Shown piece after piece: positions 42,512 to 50,958 of a stretch of DNA of 64,000 bases. This stretch comes from Pigmentiphaga sp. (lineage in GTDB: Bacteria; Pseudomonadota; Gammaproteobacteria; Burkholderiales; Burkholderiaceae_B), in the NCBI GenBank assembly GCA_023228945.1, contig JALOAI010000002.1, forward strand, positions 211,830 through 275,829. Direction: 5' to 3'. The notes under the pieces are model-generated. The model was not told the origin of the DNA. It was given only the letters and a program-made list of their open reading frames with translations, and did not search any database. The translations under genes were made by a program, and so were the position numbers. Position 1 is the stretch's first letter, and every line of letters begins with the position of its first letter.

Positions 42512-44166
42512 GCCGATCGCCCTTCTGGCCGGAATACCTGCCGCGACATCTCGTCACACCCGACACCACGGTCTACGCCAATCTCGAGATCAGCCGCCAG
42601 CGCCACGGTCGGCGCACGGCCATCGGCTTTTTCGGAAGGGATATCTCCTATCAGGAGCTGTTTGCCGCCACCGAACGCCTCGCCGCCTGGCTGCATCACG
42701 ATGCGGGCCTGGCGCCGGGCGCGCGCGTGGCCCTCTTCATGCAGAATTGCCCGCAGTGGCTGATGGCCTATTACGGGGTGGTGCGGGCCAATGCGGTAGT
42801 GGTGCCCGTGAACCCCATGAACCGGGCCGACGAGCTGCGCAAGATTCTGGCCGATAGCGGGGCGGAAGTGGTGATTTGCGCGCGGGAACTGGCACCGGTG
42901 GTCGATGCCGCCCTGGAAGGTACCGCGGTGCGGCACCGCGTGTCGGCTTGCTATGCCGACTATCTGCCGGCTGAGGCGATATTCGAACTGCCCGCCTGGC
43001 TGGTGGCCCAGCAGGCGGTGCCGACGGGCCATGTGGCCTGGCGCGACGTCATGGCGGGTGGCCAGCCGCCACCGGCCTTTGCCGCCCGGCCCGACGACAT
43101 CCTGTCGATCAACTATACCTCCGGCTCCACCGGCCGGCCCAAGGGTTGTGTGCACACGCACCGCAGTTTTCTGCACACGACCGTGGGGCTTTGCACTTGG
43201 CATGGCCATCCGCCGGGCACGGTGTTTCTGGGCGTGGGGCCGATGTACCAGGTATCCGGCCTGATGCATGGCGTGCTCAGCGCGGTATATCTCGGCGGAA
43301 CCGTCGTGCCGATGCCCCGCTGGGATCGCCGGCTGGCGGCGCAGCTGATCGAACGCTATCGCGTGCATTTTGCCGGCATGGCGCCCACCGCGGTGGGCGA
43401 CCTGGTCAGTGATCCCGAACTCGAACGCTATGATCTCTCCAGCCTGCGCCGTATCAGCGCCGGAGGTTCCACCATGCCGGATGCCGTCTGGCGGCGTGTG
43501 CAAGACAAACTCGGCCTGTCGTACATCGAGGCCTACGGCCTTACCGAAACCGCCGCCACCACGCATATCAACCCGGTGCACAGGCCCAAACGCCAATGTC
43601 TGGGCATTGCGTTTTTCGATACCCTGGCCCGCGTCGTCCATCCCGAAACCCTGCAGCCCTGCGCGCCCGGCGAAGCGGGCGAGCTGGTCATGGCCGGCCC
43701 GCAATTGTTCCAGGGTTATTGGCGGCAGCCGGAAGCCACCGCCGAAGCCTTCATCGAGCTGGAGGGCGTCCGCTATTTCCGCAGCGGCGACATTGGCCAT
43801 GTCGACGATGAAGGCTATTTTTTCATGACCGACAGACTCAAGCGCATGATCAATGCCTCGGGCTTCAAGGTTTGGCCGGCGGAAGTGGAAACCCTGCTGT
43901 ACGGCCATCCCGACGTGCAGGAGGCTTGCGTGATCGGTACCCGCGATCCCTATCGTGGCGAAACCGTTAAGGCGGTCGTGGCCTTGCGCGCCGAACGGCG
44001 CGGCCAGGTATCGGCCGACGACATCATCGCCTGGGCGCGGGAACGCATGGCGGCCTACAAGTATCCCCGCGTGGTCGAGTTCGTCGACGCGCTGCCGAAG
44101 TCGCCGGTGGGCAAGATTCTTTGGCACGAATTGCAGGAAGCCGAGAACCGCCGCGGGAATTCCTAG
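42508..44166 (+). CDS. AMP-forming acyl/aryl-CoA ligase
   Basis: 552-residue class I adenylate-forming enzyme. Motifs: A3 LSINYTSGSTGRPKGCVHTH, A5 EAYGLTETAATTHINP, A7 YFRSGDIGHVDDEGYFFMTDR, A8 KRMINASGFKVWPAEVE, and A10 LPKSPVGKILWHEL with the catalytic Lys. It makes an acyl- or aryl-CoA from the acid, ATP and CoA. Overlaps the flavin hydroxylase by 4 bp. Palette of substrates not predictable; aromatic acids are likely given the partner. Confidence 0.9.
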   Translation: MSRSPFWPEYLPRHLVTPDTTVYANLEISRQRHGRRTAIGFFGRDISYQELFAATERLAAWLHHDAGLAPGARVALFMQNCPQWLMAYYGVVRANAVVVPVNPMNRADELRKILADSGAEVVICARELAPVVDAALEGTAVRHRVSACYADYLPAEAIFELPAWLVAQQAVPTGHVAWRDVMAGGQPPPAFAARPDDILSINYTSGSTGRPKGCVHTHRSFLHTTVGLCTWHGHPPGTVFLGVGPMYQVSGLMHGVLSAVYLGGTVVPMPRWDRRLAAQLIERYRVHFAGMAPTAVGDLVSDPELERYDLSSLRRISAGGSTMPDAVWRRVQDKLGLSYIEAYGLTETAATTHINPVHRPKRQCLGIAFFDTLARVVHPETLQPCAPGEAGELVMAGPQLFQGYWRQPEATAEAFIELEGVRYFRSGDIGHVDDEGYFFMTDRLKRMINASGFKVWPAEVETLLYGHPDVQEACVIGTRDPYRGETVKAVVALRAERRGQVSADDIIAWARERMAAYKYPRVVEFVDALPKSPVGKILWHELQEAENRRGNS

Positions 44167-44187
44167 ACCGTACAAGCCGGGGCCGAG

Positions 44188-47145
44188 ATGGCGTTTGAAC
44201 GCTCCGGCGAGGAGCGTGCGCCGTCGCACGTTATGATGCGAAAGTTACCACCCATCGTATCGGGTCGTGCTTTGCTGCATCCAATCATGTCGGAATCGCT
44301 GCGCCGATTCTCCTGGCCGCTCGTCATACCAGCGGTGATCGCATTCGGCTTCATCGCCGCCCTGGGCGCCGGCGGGGCTTGGGACGACCTGCCGGTCGAG
44401 GGCTATTTTCTCGCGCACCATGTGCTGGACATCGTCTCGGTGGTGCTGGCGCTGCTCATCTTCTCGGTTGCGTGGTCGAGCCTGTTGCGACCCGGACGCC
44501 ATACCTACATATGGGTGGCCTGCGGTTTTCTCGCGGTCGGTTTGTTCGATTTGGCACATTTGCTGAGTTACCAAGGCAGTCCGAACGTCGCCGTATCGCA
44601 TCCTGGAGCGCAGTCTACCGGTTTCTGGCTGGCATCGAGGTGTGTTTCGGGGCTGGTACTCCTGTACGTCGTATTGTTGGTATCGAAGCCGGGTCGCCAG
44701 CGTCTTGGCCTGCCCGTGTTCTGGCGAACCGGGCTGGCGATCGCCACGCTGGCGGCCGTGGGCTTGCCATTGGCGGTATTCGTCGTGCCCGAATGGTTGC
44801 CGACCGATGGTCCGGGACCGGCCGTGAGATCGGCGATCCGGTTCTGGACCCAACTGGGCGTGAGCGCCCTCTACGTGTCGGCGCTGGTGTATTGGTGGCG
44901 CAGGCGCGGGGTACGCCGCTGGCTGGCCTCGCCATGGCTGGCGGCGGGCCTGCTGGCCCTGCTGGCGGCGGAAGCCTGTATCTGGATCTATCAAGCGCGC
45001 GAATGGCCGATTTTGCATCTCGTGGGCCACGGATTCGAGGTGATGGGCTATCTCTGCCTGTATCGTGCCGCGCTCATCGATGCGATCGACGAGCCCTACC
45101 GCAAGCTGCAGGCCGCCAACGCCCGGATCCAGTCGGTGTTGAAGGCGATCCCCGACCTTTTGTTCGATCTCGACCGGGAGGGTCGCGTGCTCGACGTCCA
45201 CGTCGGCGAACCCGCCGATATGCGACTCAAGCGGGCGGAGGTACTGGGCCGGCGGCTGCCCGAATTGATTTCGGCGGAGGCCGGCGCCGCTATCGAAAAC
45301 CTGTTGCAGCAGGCGGCGCTCGAAGGTTATGCCCATATCGACGACGTGGCGGTGGGTGTGAACGGCACCGTGCGTCATTACGAACTGGCGGTGACGCGGC
45401 GGCAGGCATCGAACGACGGGCAGATCTTCCTGATGCTGGCCCGCGATGTCTCCGGCAGAGTCCGGGATCTCGAGGTGATGCGCCGCCTCCAGACGGCCGT
45501 GGAACAAAGCCCTTCCACCATCATGATCACCGACCTGGAATCACGTCTGATCTACGCCAATCCGGCCTTTACCCGCACCTCCGGCTACACGCTGGAGGAG
45601 GCGCTCGGCACCAGTTCCAGGCTGCTGCATTCCGGTAAAACGCCGCCAACGACCTACCAGGATCTATGGCTGACCCTGGCCTCGGGCCAGCCTTGGCGCG
45701 GCGAGTTCATCAATCGACGCAAAGACGGCTCCGAGTACCTGGAGGCCGTGCTGATTTCGCCGGTGGTGGACGACGCGGGACGGTTCACCAGCTACCTGGC
45801 GATCAAGGAAGACATCACCGCCCAGCGCCGCGACCAGGAGCGGCTCCGCGAACTGGCGCTGTTCGATAGCCTCACCGGCCTGCCCAATCGCGACTTGCTG
45901 GCCGAGCGCTTCGACGAAATACTGCAGATATCTAGGCGGCACAACCGATCTCTGGTGGTGCTCTGCCTGGGGCTGGATCAATTCAAGCGGATCAACGAAA
46001 CCTTCGGCCAGCCCGTGGGCGATGACGTGCTGATCGAAGTCGCGCGCCGGCTGGTATCGGCCACCGGCATCGAGCACCTGGTGGCACGTGGCTCGGGAGA
46101 CGAGTTCATATGCGTATTGTCTTTGGAGTCACTCAAGCAAATCGCGCGCTGGATCGAACGCATCCAGCATGAAGTGCGGCAGCCTTGCCTGGTGGGCGGA
46201 CAAAGCATGGTGCTGACGGCGTCCATCGGTGTCGGCCTGTATCCCGACGACGGGCGGGCCTTGCACGAGCTTTTGCAACGGGCAATGGCCGCGCTGGGCC
46301 AGGCCAAGCTGCTGGGCCCCGAGAGCCATCATTTTTTCTCGGCGGAACTGCAGGAGCGATCCAGCCGGCAGTTGCAACTGAGCAATGCCTTGCACGATGC
46401 CTTGGGACTAGGCCAGCTGAGCCTGGTGTATCAGCCGCAGTACTGCCTGGCCGAGGGCAAGCTCGGCGGCGTCGAGGCGCTGGTGCGCTGGCAGCATCCC
46501 GAGTTTGGTGCGGTGAGCCCCGCCGAGTTCATTCCGCTGGCCGAGGCCAACGGCCTGATCGTGCCGATCGGCGGCTGGGTGCTGCGCGAGGCCTTATCGC
46601 AAGCCCGTCGTTGGCAGGACGAAGGCTTGCCGCCTTTCACCATGGCGGTCAATCTTTCGCCGGGACAGCTCCAGGAAGACGAGTTGCTCGCCACGCTCGA
46701 CGATGCCCTGGCGCGAAGCGGGCTGGCCCCCCGGTGGCTGGAGCTCGAGCTCACCGAAAGCATGGCGATGAGCGACCCCGAAGGCTTTCTGGCCATAACG
46801 GCGCGCCTGCACCAGCGCGGCGTGCAACTGGCTTTGGATGATTTCGGTACGGGATATTCGTCGTTGAGCCATCTCAAGCGCATGTGGCTGCAGCGGCTGA
46901 AGATCGATAAATCTTTTGTCAACGACCTGGCGAGCGACGGCGGGGCGCTATCGATCACCGAGGCGGTGATCGGCATGGCGCACAACCTGGGCTTGCGCAC
47001 GATCGCCGAAGGCGTGGAGAGCGCTGAACAGGCGGAGATCCTGCGCCGCCTGGGATGCGATGAAATCCAGGGCTACTGGTATAGCCGGCCGCTGCCGCCC
47101 GAGGCCCTGCCGGGGTTCATTCAAGGTGGAGTCAGGCTGTCATGA
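44188..47145 (+). CDS. MASE3-PAS-PAS-GGDEF-EAL membrane protein
   Basis: 985-residue c-di-GMP protein. An N-terminal integral-membrane sensory domain (MASE3-like; about seven helices, residues 40-300) is followed by two PAS domains (about 310-430 and 435-550), GGDEF (555-715) and EAL (735-975). The EAL domain keeps all key residues (EALVRW, NLSPGQ, ELTES, DDFGTGYSS, KIDKSFV, EGVES), so phosphodiesterase activity is expected. The GGDEF signature reads SGDEF and the upstream GHxxGD is GQPVGD, so cyclase activity is uncertain. Starts at 44233 or 44287 are also possible. Overlaps the next gene tail to tail by 14 bp. Confidence 0.87.
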   Translation: MAFERSGEERAPSHVMMRKLPPIVSGRALLHPIMSESLRRFSWPLVIPAVIAFGFIAALGAGGAWDDLPVEGYFLAHHVLDIVSVVLALLIFSVAWSSLLRPGRHTYIWVACGFLAVGLFDLAHLLSYQGSPNVAVSHPGAQSTGFWLASRCVSGLVLLYVVLLVSKPGRQRLGLPVFWRTGLAIATLAAVGLPLAVFVVPEWLPTDGPGPAVRSAIRFWTQLGVSALYVSALVYWWRRRGVRRWLASPWLAAGLLALLAAEACIWIYQAREWPILHLVGHGFEVMGYLCLYRAALIDAIDEPYRKLQAANARIQSVLKAIPDLLFDLDREGRVLDVHVGEPADMRLKRAEVLGRRLPELISAEAGAAIENLLQQAALEGYAHIDDVAVGVNGTVRHYELAVTRRQASNDGQIFLMLARDVSGRVRDLEVMRRLQTAVEQSPSTIMITDLESRLIYANPAFTRTSGYTLEEALGTSSRLLHSGKTPPTTYQDLWLTLASGQPWRGEFINRRKDGSEYLEAVLISPVVDDAGRFTSYLAIKEDITAQRRDQERLRELALFDSLTGLPNRDLLAERFDEILQISRRHNRSLVVLCLGLDQFKRINETFGQPVGDDVLIEVARRLVSATGIEHLVARGSGDEFICVLSLESLKQIARWIERIQHEVRQPCLVGGQSMVLTASIGVGLYPDDGRALHELLQRAMAALGQAKLLGPESHHFFSAELQERSSRQLQLSNALHDALGLGQLSLVYQPQYCLAEGKLGGVEALVRWQHPEFGAVSPAEFIPLAEANGLIVPIGGWVLREALSQARRWQDEGLPPFTMAVNLSPGQLQEDELLATLDDALARSGLAPRWLELELTESMAMSDPEGFLAITARLHQRGVQLALDDFGTGYSSLSHLKRMWLQRLKIDKSFVNDLASDGGALSITEAVIGMAHNLGLRTIAEGVESAEQAEILRRLGCDEIQGYWYSRPLPPEALPGFIQGGVRLS

Positions 47146-48334
47146 CCTGATTACGGCCGGCGGCCTTGGCGCGGTAGAGGCGGGCATCGGCCTGCCGCAG
47201 GGCCTGCTCGGCCGTTTCGTCGGGCCGCAACGCCGCCAGGCCCACGCTGATGGTAATGCTCACCGGTTGGCCGTCGTAGTCGAGCAGACGCATGTGTTCG
47301 ACCTGGCGCCTCAGGCTTTCGGCGTGGCGTGCCAGGGCATCCGGCTGGGCGCCGGGCAACACCAGCAGGAACTCTTCGCCGCCATAACGGGCTGCCACGC
47401 CCCCGGCCTTGCGCACCGAGTCTTCCAACTGGCGCGCGACACGCCACAGTACGTGATCGCCGAAGGCATGGCCGTGCTCGTCGTTGAGCCGCTTGAAATG
47501 ATCGATGTCGACCATCATCAAGCCCAGGATCCGCTCGGGGTGGCGCTCGCGCGACTGGCGCAGGGCCTGGTGCAAGGCGCGCCGGTTGAACAGTCCGGTG
47601 AGTGGATCGTGCGTGGCTTGCCGATAGAGCCGCAGCAGGAGGCTGAGATGGAAGTGATTGGCGGTGAGGGAAATGGCCAAGAGCACGCCCAGCAGCCAGA
47701 GCCCCTGCCAACCGGCCGGCGTGAGCCAGATGCCGGCCCGCTCTTGGGCCAGCCATTCGAGCGTGAGCATCACCAGACCCGCGAACAGGGATTCGCTCAG
47801 TGTGAACGGGAAGATGCTGAGCACGGCCACGAGCAGGTAGGGAATGAAACTATAGCCCACCAGCAGGTGCACCTGGCCGGGAGGCAGGCTCAGCAGCATC
47901 AGCCCGTAGAACGCCGCTGGCAGGGCGATGAGCAGCCCCGCGGCGAGCCGGGCGCGGAGTGGGCGGCCCTTGGCGTGATAGGCCAGAAAAAGCGTGGCGA
48001 TCAGACCACCCAGAAGAAAAAAACGGCCGGGCATGATGAATGCCAGCGTCGAGGCCGGGAGCAAGAGGGTGTCGACGATCAGCCAGAGCGGAGTGAGCAG
48101 GGCGAAGATCACGCCGCACACCAGGATGCGATTGCGCAGATACTCGGTGCGGGCGAGGGAAAAATCGCGGGTGTGGTTACCGGCGTGCAGGGTGTCGCCC
48201 AGGGCGCTTGCGCCCCGGATCGCCGCTTCGTGCCAGGGGCCCGCCGGGCCCCGGATGGCGTCGGATTCGCCGTTCGCCCGCGCTGGGCGCGAATCGGTGT
48301 GGTCGGAGCGGTGGGGCCAAGGAGAAAAAGACAT
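47132..48334 (-). CDS. Membrane diguanylate cyclase (GGDEF)
   Basis: 400 residues. About six hydrophobic segments (residues 70-215) form an unclassified membrane sensor, and a C-terminal GGDEF domain follows. The active site is intact: VDIDHFKRLNDEHGHAFGDHVL and ARYGGEEFLLVLPG. No RxxD inhibitory site precedes the GGEEF, so feedback inhibition may be absent. Start MSFSPWPHRSD is chosen; the longer frame upstream is poor. Faces the MASE3-GGDEF-EAL gene and is followed on the same strand, upstream, by the phytochrome-type protein. Confidence 0.88.
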   Translation of the reverse strand: MSFSPWPHRSDHTDSRPARANGESDAIRGPAGPWHEAAIRGASALGDTLHAGNHTRDFSLARTEYLRNRILVCGVIFALLTPLWLIVDTLLLPASTLAFIMPGRFFLLGGLIATLFLAYHAKGRPLRARLAAGLLIALPAAFYGLMLLSLPPGQVHLLVGYSFIPYLLVAVLSIFPFTLSESLFAGLVMLTLEWLAQERAGIWLTPAGWQGLWLLGVLLAISLTANHFHLSLLLRLYRQATHDPLTGLFNRRALHQALRQSRERHPERILGLMMVDIDHFKRLNDEHGHAFGDHVLWRVARQLEDSVRKAGGVAARYGGEEFLLVLPGAQPDALARHAESLRRQVEHMRLLDYDGQPVSITISVGLAALRPDETAEQALRQADARLYRAKAAGRNQVMTA

Positions 48335-48435
48335 CGAGGGCGCTGGCAGGCCCGAAGCGCGGCGGCGCTCCGGGAGGCGTAAGAAAAATAGGTAAAAACT
48401 TAAGCGGATTATGGCATGGAGGTAAAGGCGGGAAG

Positions 48436-50661
48436 TTACAGATCCTCGGGAAAGCGCGGAATGTTGTTGCCTTCCGGACACACTCGATTGCGTCCGCCGC
48501 GCTTGGCCCGATAAAGCGCGCGGTCGGCGCGGTCCAGCAGCGAGCGGCGATCGTCGCCAGGCCGCCAGGTGGCGGCGCCGATGCTGGTGGTCACGTGTTC
48601 GCCATGGATGAAAAGGATCCCGGCCAGCCGGGCGCGCAGACGTTCGGCCACCCCCAAGCCGTCGGCCAGCGAGGTGTGGCTCAGGACGGCGATGAACTCC
48701 TCACCCCCCCAGCGCCCGAAATAATCGGATGGCCGCAACGTTTCGCGCAGGATGGCGGCAAGGCCGGCGAGCACGCCGTCGCCGATGGAGTGACCATAGG
48801 TATCGTTGATCCGCTTGAAGTGGTCGACGTCGAAAATCAGGACGGTACACGGCCGGCCATAACGCTCGCCGGCGGCTACCTCGGCGTCCAGGGCCTGCTC
48901 GATGCGATAGCGGTTCCAGACACCGGTGAGCGGATCGGTATGCGCTTGCCGTTCCAGCCGCCGGTTGAGTTCGGCCAGCCGCTGCCGCTCTTCGGCGAGA
49001 TAAACATTGAGTACGCTGATCCGGTGCGCCGCGGCGGCCACGGCGAGGTCTTCGGCGAGACCGCGGGCCGCGCGTTGCTCGATCGGCAGCCAGGGCTCGG
49101 ACTGGCCGAAAGGTTGCTCGTACCAGATGGCGGCCGGTTGGCCGGCGGTGGCGGCGGGGCCGCCTCGCCGAATGGAAGGCCTGAGCTCCTGGCGGAACAT
49201 CAGCAGCCAGCCCGGCGCCTGTGGATCGATGGGCAGGGCGGCGGCGAGAAGCCCGGCGCACCCCTCCACCTCGGTCTCGGCGGCCAGTGGGCCCTGGTTG
49301 CGGGAGTTGCCGGCCCAGAAGCCCTGCGCAGGCGCATGCTCGTGCAGCCAGCCCGCGATGTTGGCCAAGATGGCGGCGGGCGGCGTACGGCCCGCCGTGA
49401 CCAGACTGGAGCCGTCGACCAGGGCCAGGCCATCGGCGCGAAATAGCGCAAGCCAGTCGTCGCCGTGATGCCGAACGATCGCCTCGGGCTCGCGCAATTC
49501 GCCGCGTCCGTGGGACAACAGATCGCGGCTGTCCTGCACGCGCTGGAGATACTGGGCGTCGGCCCGGGCGCGCAACAGGAACCAGCGTTGCGCGGCCATC
49601 TCGGTTAGCGCCCGCACGGCTTCGCGCCAGGCGTGCGGCAGCGGGCCGGGCGCTCGCGCATGGCAGGCCAGCAGCGCCCGGATGCCGTATTCGTCGCGCA
49701 GCGCCACCGAGAGGGAGGCCCTGGCTCCGAGGTCGCCCAGATAGCGCGCGTAAGTTGGCGAGACCGCGCGCAACGGACTATGGGAAAGGTCGGTTGGGCG
49801 TTGCCCGGCGGGCGTTGGCGGTAGCAGCGGGACGGCGGGCGCGCCGACGTCGGGAACCGCGTAAGTCGTATCACGGAGCTGTTTGCTGGCCAGCCGGGTG
49901 GGCAGGTCGCGAGCCGAGAACCGGTGGCCCAGCAAACGCCGGACGCCGGTCGCGGCGTCTTCGGCGATAACCGTACCGCTGCCGTCATCGCCGAATTCAT
50001 AGACGAGGGCGCGATCGTAGCCGATCAGGCTGCGAACCCCGCGGGTGAGCAACTGGAGCAAGGTGGCTTCGTCCACCGCGCTGGCGAGCCTACCCAGCCA
50101 GGCATTGAGGTTGGACAATAGTCGCTTGCCGTCGGACGACAGGACGGGGTCGAGCTCGACGATGATGCGTGCCCCGCTGCGATAGGCGCAGGCTTGCAGG
50201 CGCGCGCTGTGGCCGTGGACATTGCGTCGCATAACCTCGATACCGATCGGGCCGTGGGGTTGCCTGAGCTCACGCCATAATCCAGCCAGCAATTTGCTGC
50301 CCAGAAGCTTTGCCGGGGTCGTCTGCAAAGCTTGCCGCGCCGTGAACGGAAGCAATAATCCCAGGTTTGCACTGCATTGCAAGACGCGTTCGAGCGCCGT
50401 ATCGAAGACGACCACGGCGCCATGGGGCTGGATGGCTTCAGGGGACGAAACGAGGTTGGAACCCGCGACGGCTGAGGGCGATGACGTCGGCGGCGCAGCG
50501 CGATTGAGCAAGGTGCTAAAAGTGCGGAGGGGTAGGATGGCGGCACCAAGAATAGCGCCACCCGGGTGGTAACAGGGACAAAAAAACCTTCCTAGGATAC
50601 GATCCTCGTGACGATATTGCAACAAAAAGTCAATTTTCGTGAGATTTTCTGGCTTTGTCAC
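48436..50661 (-). CDS. Phytochrome-like GGDEF protein lacking canonical chromophore residues
   Basis: 741 residues from a GTG; N-terminus uncertain. PAS2 (EAIQPHGAVVVFDTALE, residues 75-170), GAF (about 190-340), shortened PHY (390-545) and GGDEF (570-735). The cyclase site is intact (FDVDHFKRINDTYGHSIGDGV, GRWGGEEF), with an RxxD inhibitory site (RPSD). The bilin Cys expected 11 residues before IQPHG is Ala66, the conserved His of SPxHxxYL is Tyr304 (SPTYARYL), and the PHY-tongue PRxSF is missing. The Asp of DIP (DLP, Asp252) and the His of ACH (His334) remain. It may bind bilin differently or have become a non-photic sensor. No heme oxygenase gene is adjacent. Confidence 0.85.
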   Translation of the reverse strand: MTKPENLTKIDFLLQYRHEDRILGRFFCPCYHPGGAILGAAILPLRTFSTLLNRAAPPTSSPSAVAGSNLVSSPEAIQPHGAVVVFDTALERVLQCSANLGLLLPFTARQALQTTPAKLLGSKLLAGLWRELRQPHGPIGIEVMRRNVHGHSARLQACAYRSGARIIVELDPVLSSDGKRLLSNLNAWLGRLASAVDEATLLQLLTRGVRSLIGYDRALVYEFGDDGSGTVIAEDAATGVRRLLGHRFSARDLPTRLASKQLRDTTYAVPDVGAPAVPLLPPTPAGQRPTDLSHSPLRAVSPTYARYLGDLGARASLSVALRDEYGIRALLACHARAPGPLPHAWREAVRALTEMAAQRWFLLRARADAQYLQRVQDSRDLLSHGRGELREPEAIVRHHGDDWLALFRADGLALVDGSSLVTAGRTPPAAILANIAGWLHEHAPAQGFWAGNSRNQGPLAAETEVEGCAGLLAAALPIDPQAPGWLLMFRQELRPSIRRGGPAATAGQPAAIWYEQPFGQSEPWLPIEQRAARGLAEDLAVAAAAHRISVLNVYLAEERQRLAELNRRLERQAHTDPLTGVWNRYRIEQALDAEVAAGERYGRPCTVLIFDVDHFKRINDTYGHSIGDGVLAGLAAILRETLRPSDYFGRWGGEEFIAVLSHTSLADGLGVAERLRARLAGILFIHGEHVTTSIGAATWRPGDDRRSLLDRADRALYRAKRGGRNRVCPEGNNIPRFPEDL

Positions 50662-50694
50662 TTGCGAAACCGTTGGTTGAATGCGGATAGTGCC

Positions 50695-50812
50695 GTGAAG
50701 CTAAAGAACTCCGGCCTTTCGGCCGGAGCTTCTCCGCCACGCTTCAGGGGAGCCTTCGGTTCCAGCAGATTTGGACTCGCTGACCCCGCCGTGGACGACG
50801 AGGCTTGCGCTT
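50695..50812 (-). repeat. 115-bp dispersed repeat, copy A
   Basis: Read on the minus strand it starts AAGCGCAAGCCTCG and has the CGGGG partner. It continues GGAACCGAAGGCTCCCC, GTGGCGGAGAAG, and an 8-bp hairpin CTCCGGCC-GAAA-GGCCGGAG, then TTCTTTAGCTTCAC. Matches copy B at 28689-28802 with many identical blocks. Confidence 0.65.
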
Positions 50813-50882
50813 GGGTGCGTAATTTTATAATTAGAATTTGCTAAATTAGTTAACTCTAATTAAAATGAGATCAAATATACCC

Positions 50883-50945
50883 GAGCCGCAGGCTCCCCTG
50901 AAGCGCGGCGGAGCAACCCGGGCCGAAAGGCCGACATCCTTCGCC
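50883..50945 (+). repeat. 115-bp dispersed repeat, half copy C
   Basis: Only the second half is present: GAGCCGCAGGCTCCCCTGAAG, CGGCGGAGCAA and GGGCCGAAAGGCC, then CATCCTTCGCCC. It is in inverted orientation to copy A and ends just before the Shine-Dalgarno (AAGGAG) of the MBL gene. Confidence 0.55.
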
Positions 50946-50958
50946 CAAGGAGATCGCG

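Larger units (their letters stand above)
50662..50958. other. Intergenic region with head-to-head repeats and AT-rich palindrome
   Basis: 297 bp between the divergent phytochrome and MBL genes. It holds two repeat copies in opposite orientation (50695-50812 and 50883-50945) and an AT-rich core with an 8-bp inverted repeat TAATTAGA / TCTAATTA (50828-50835 and 50855-50862). No gene is visible. Promoters of both neighbours must lie here. Confidence 0.6.

Noticed and set aside
42481..44229. 582-codon minus-strand frame across the CoA ligase
   Set aside because: Antisense shadow; ligase motifs A3 to A10 are intact on the plus strand.
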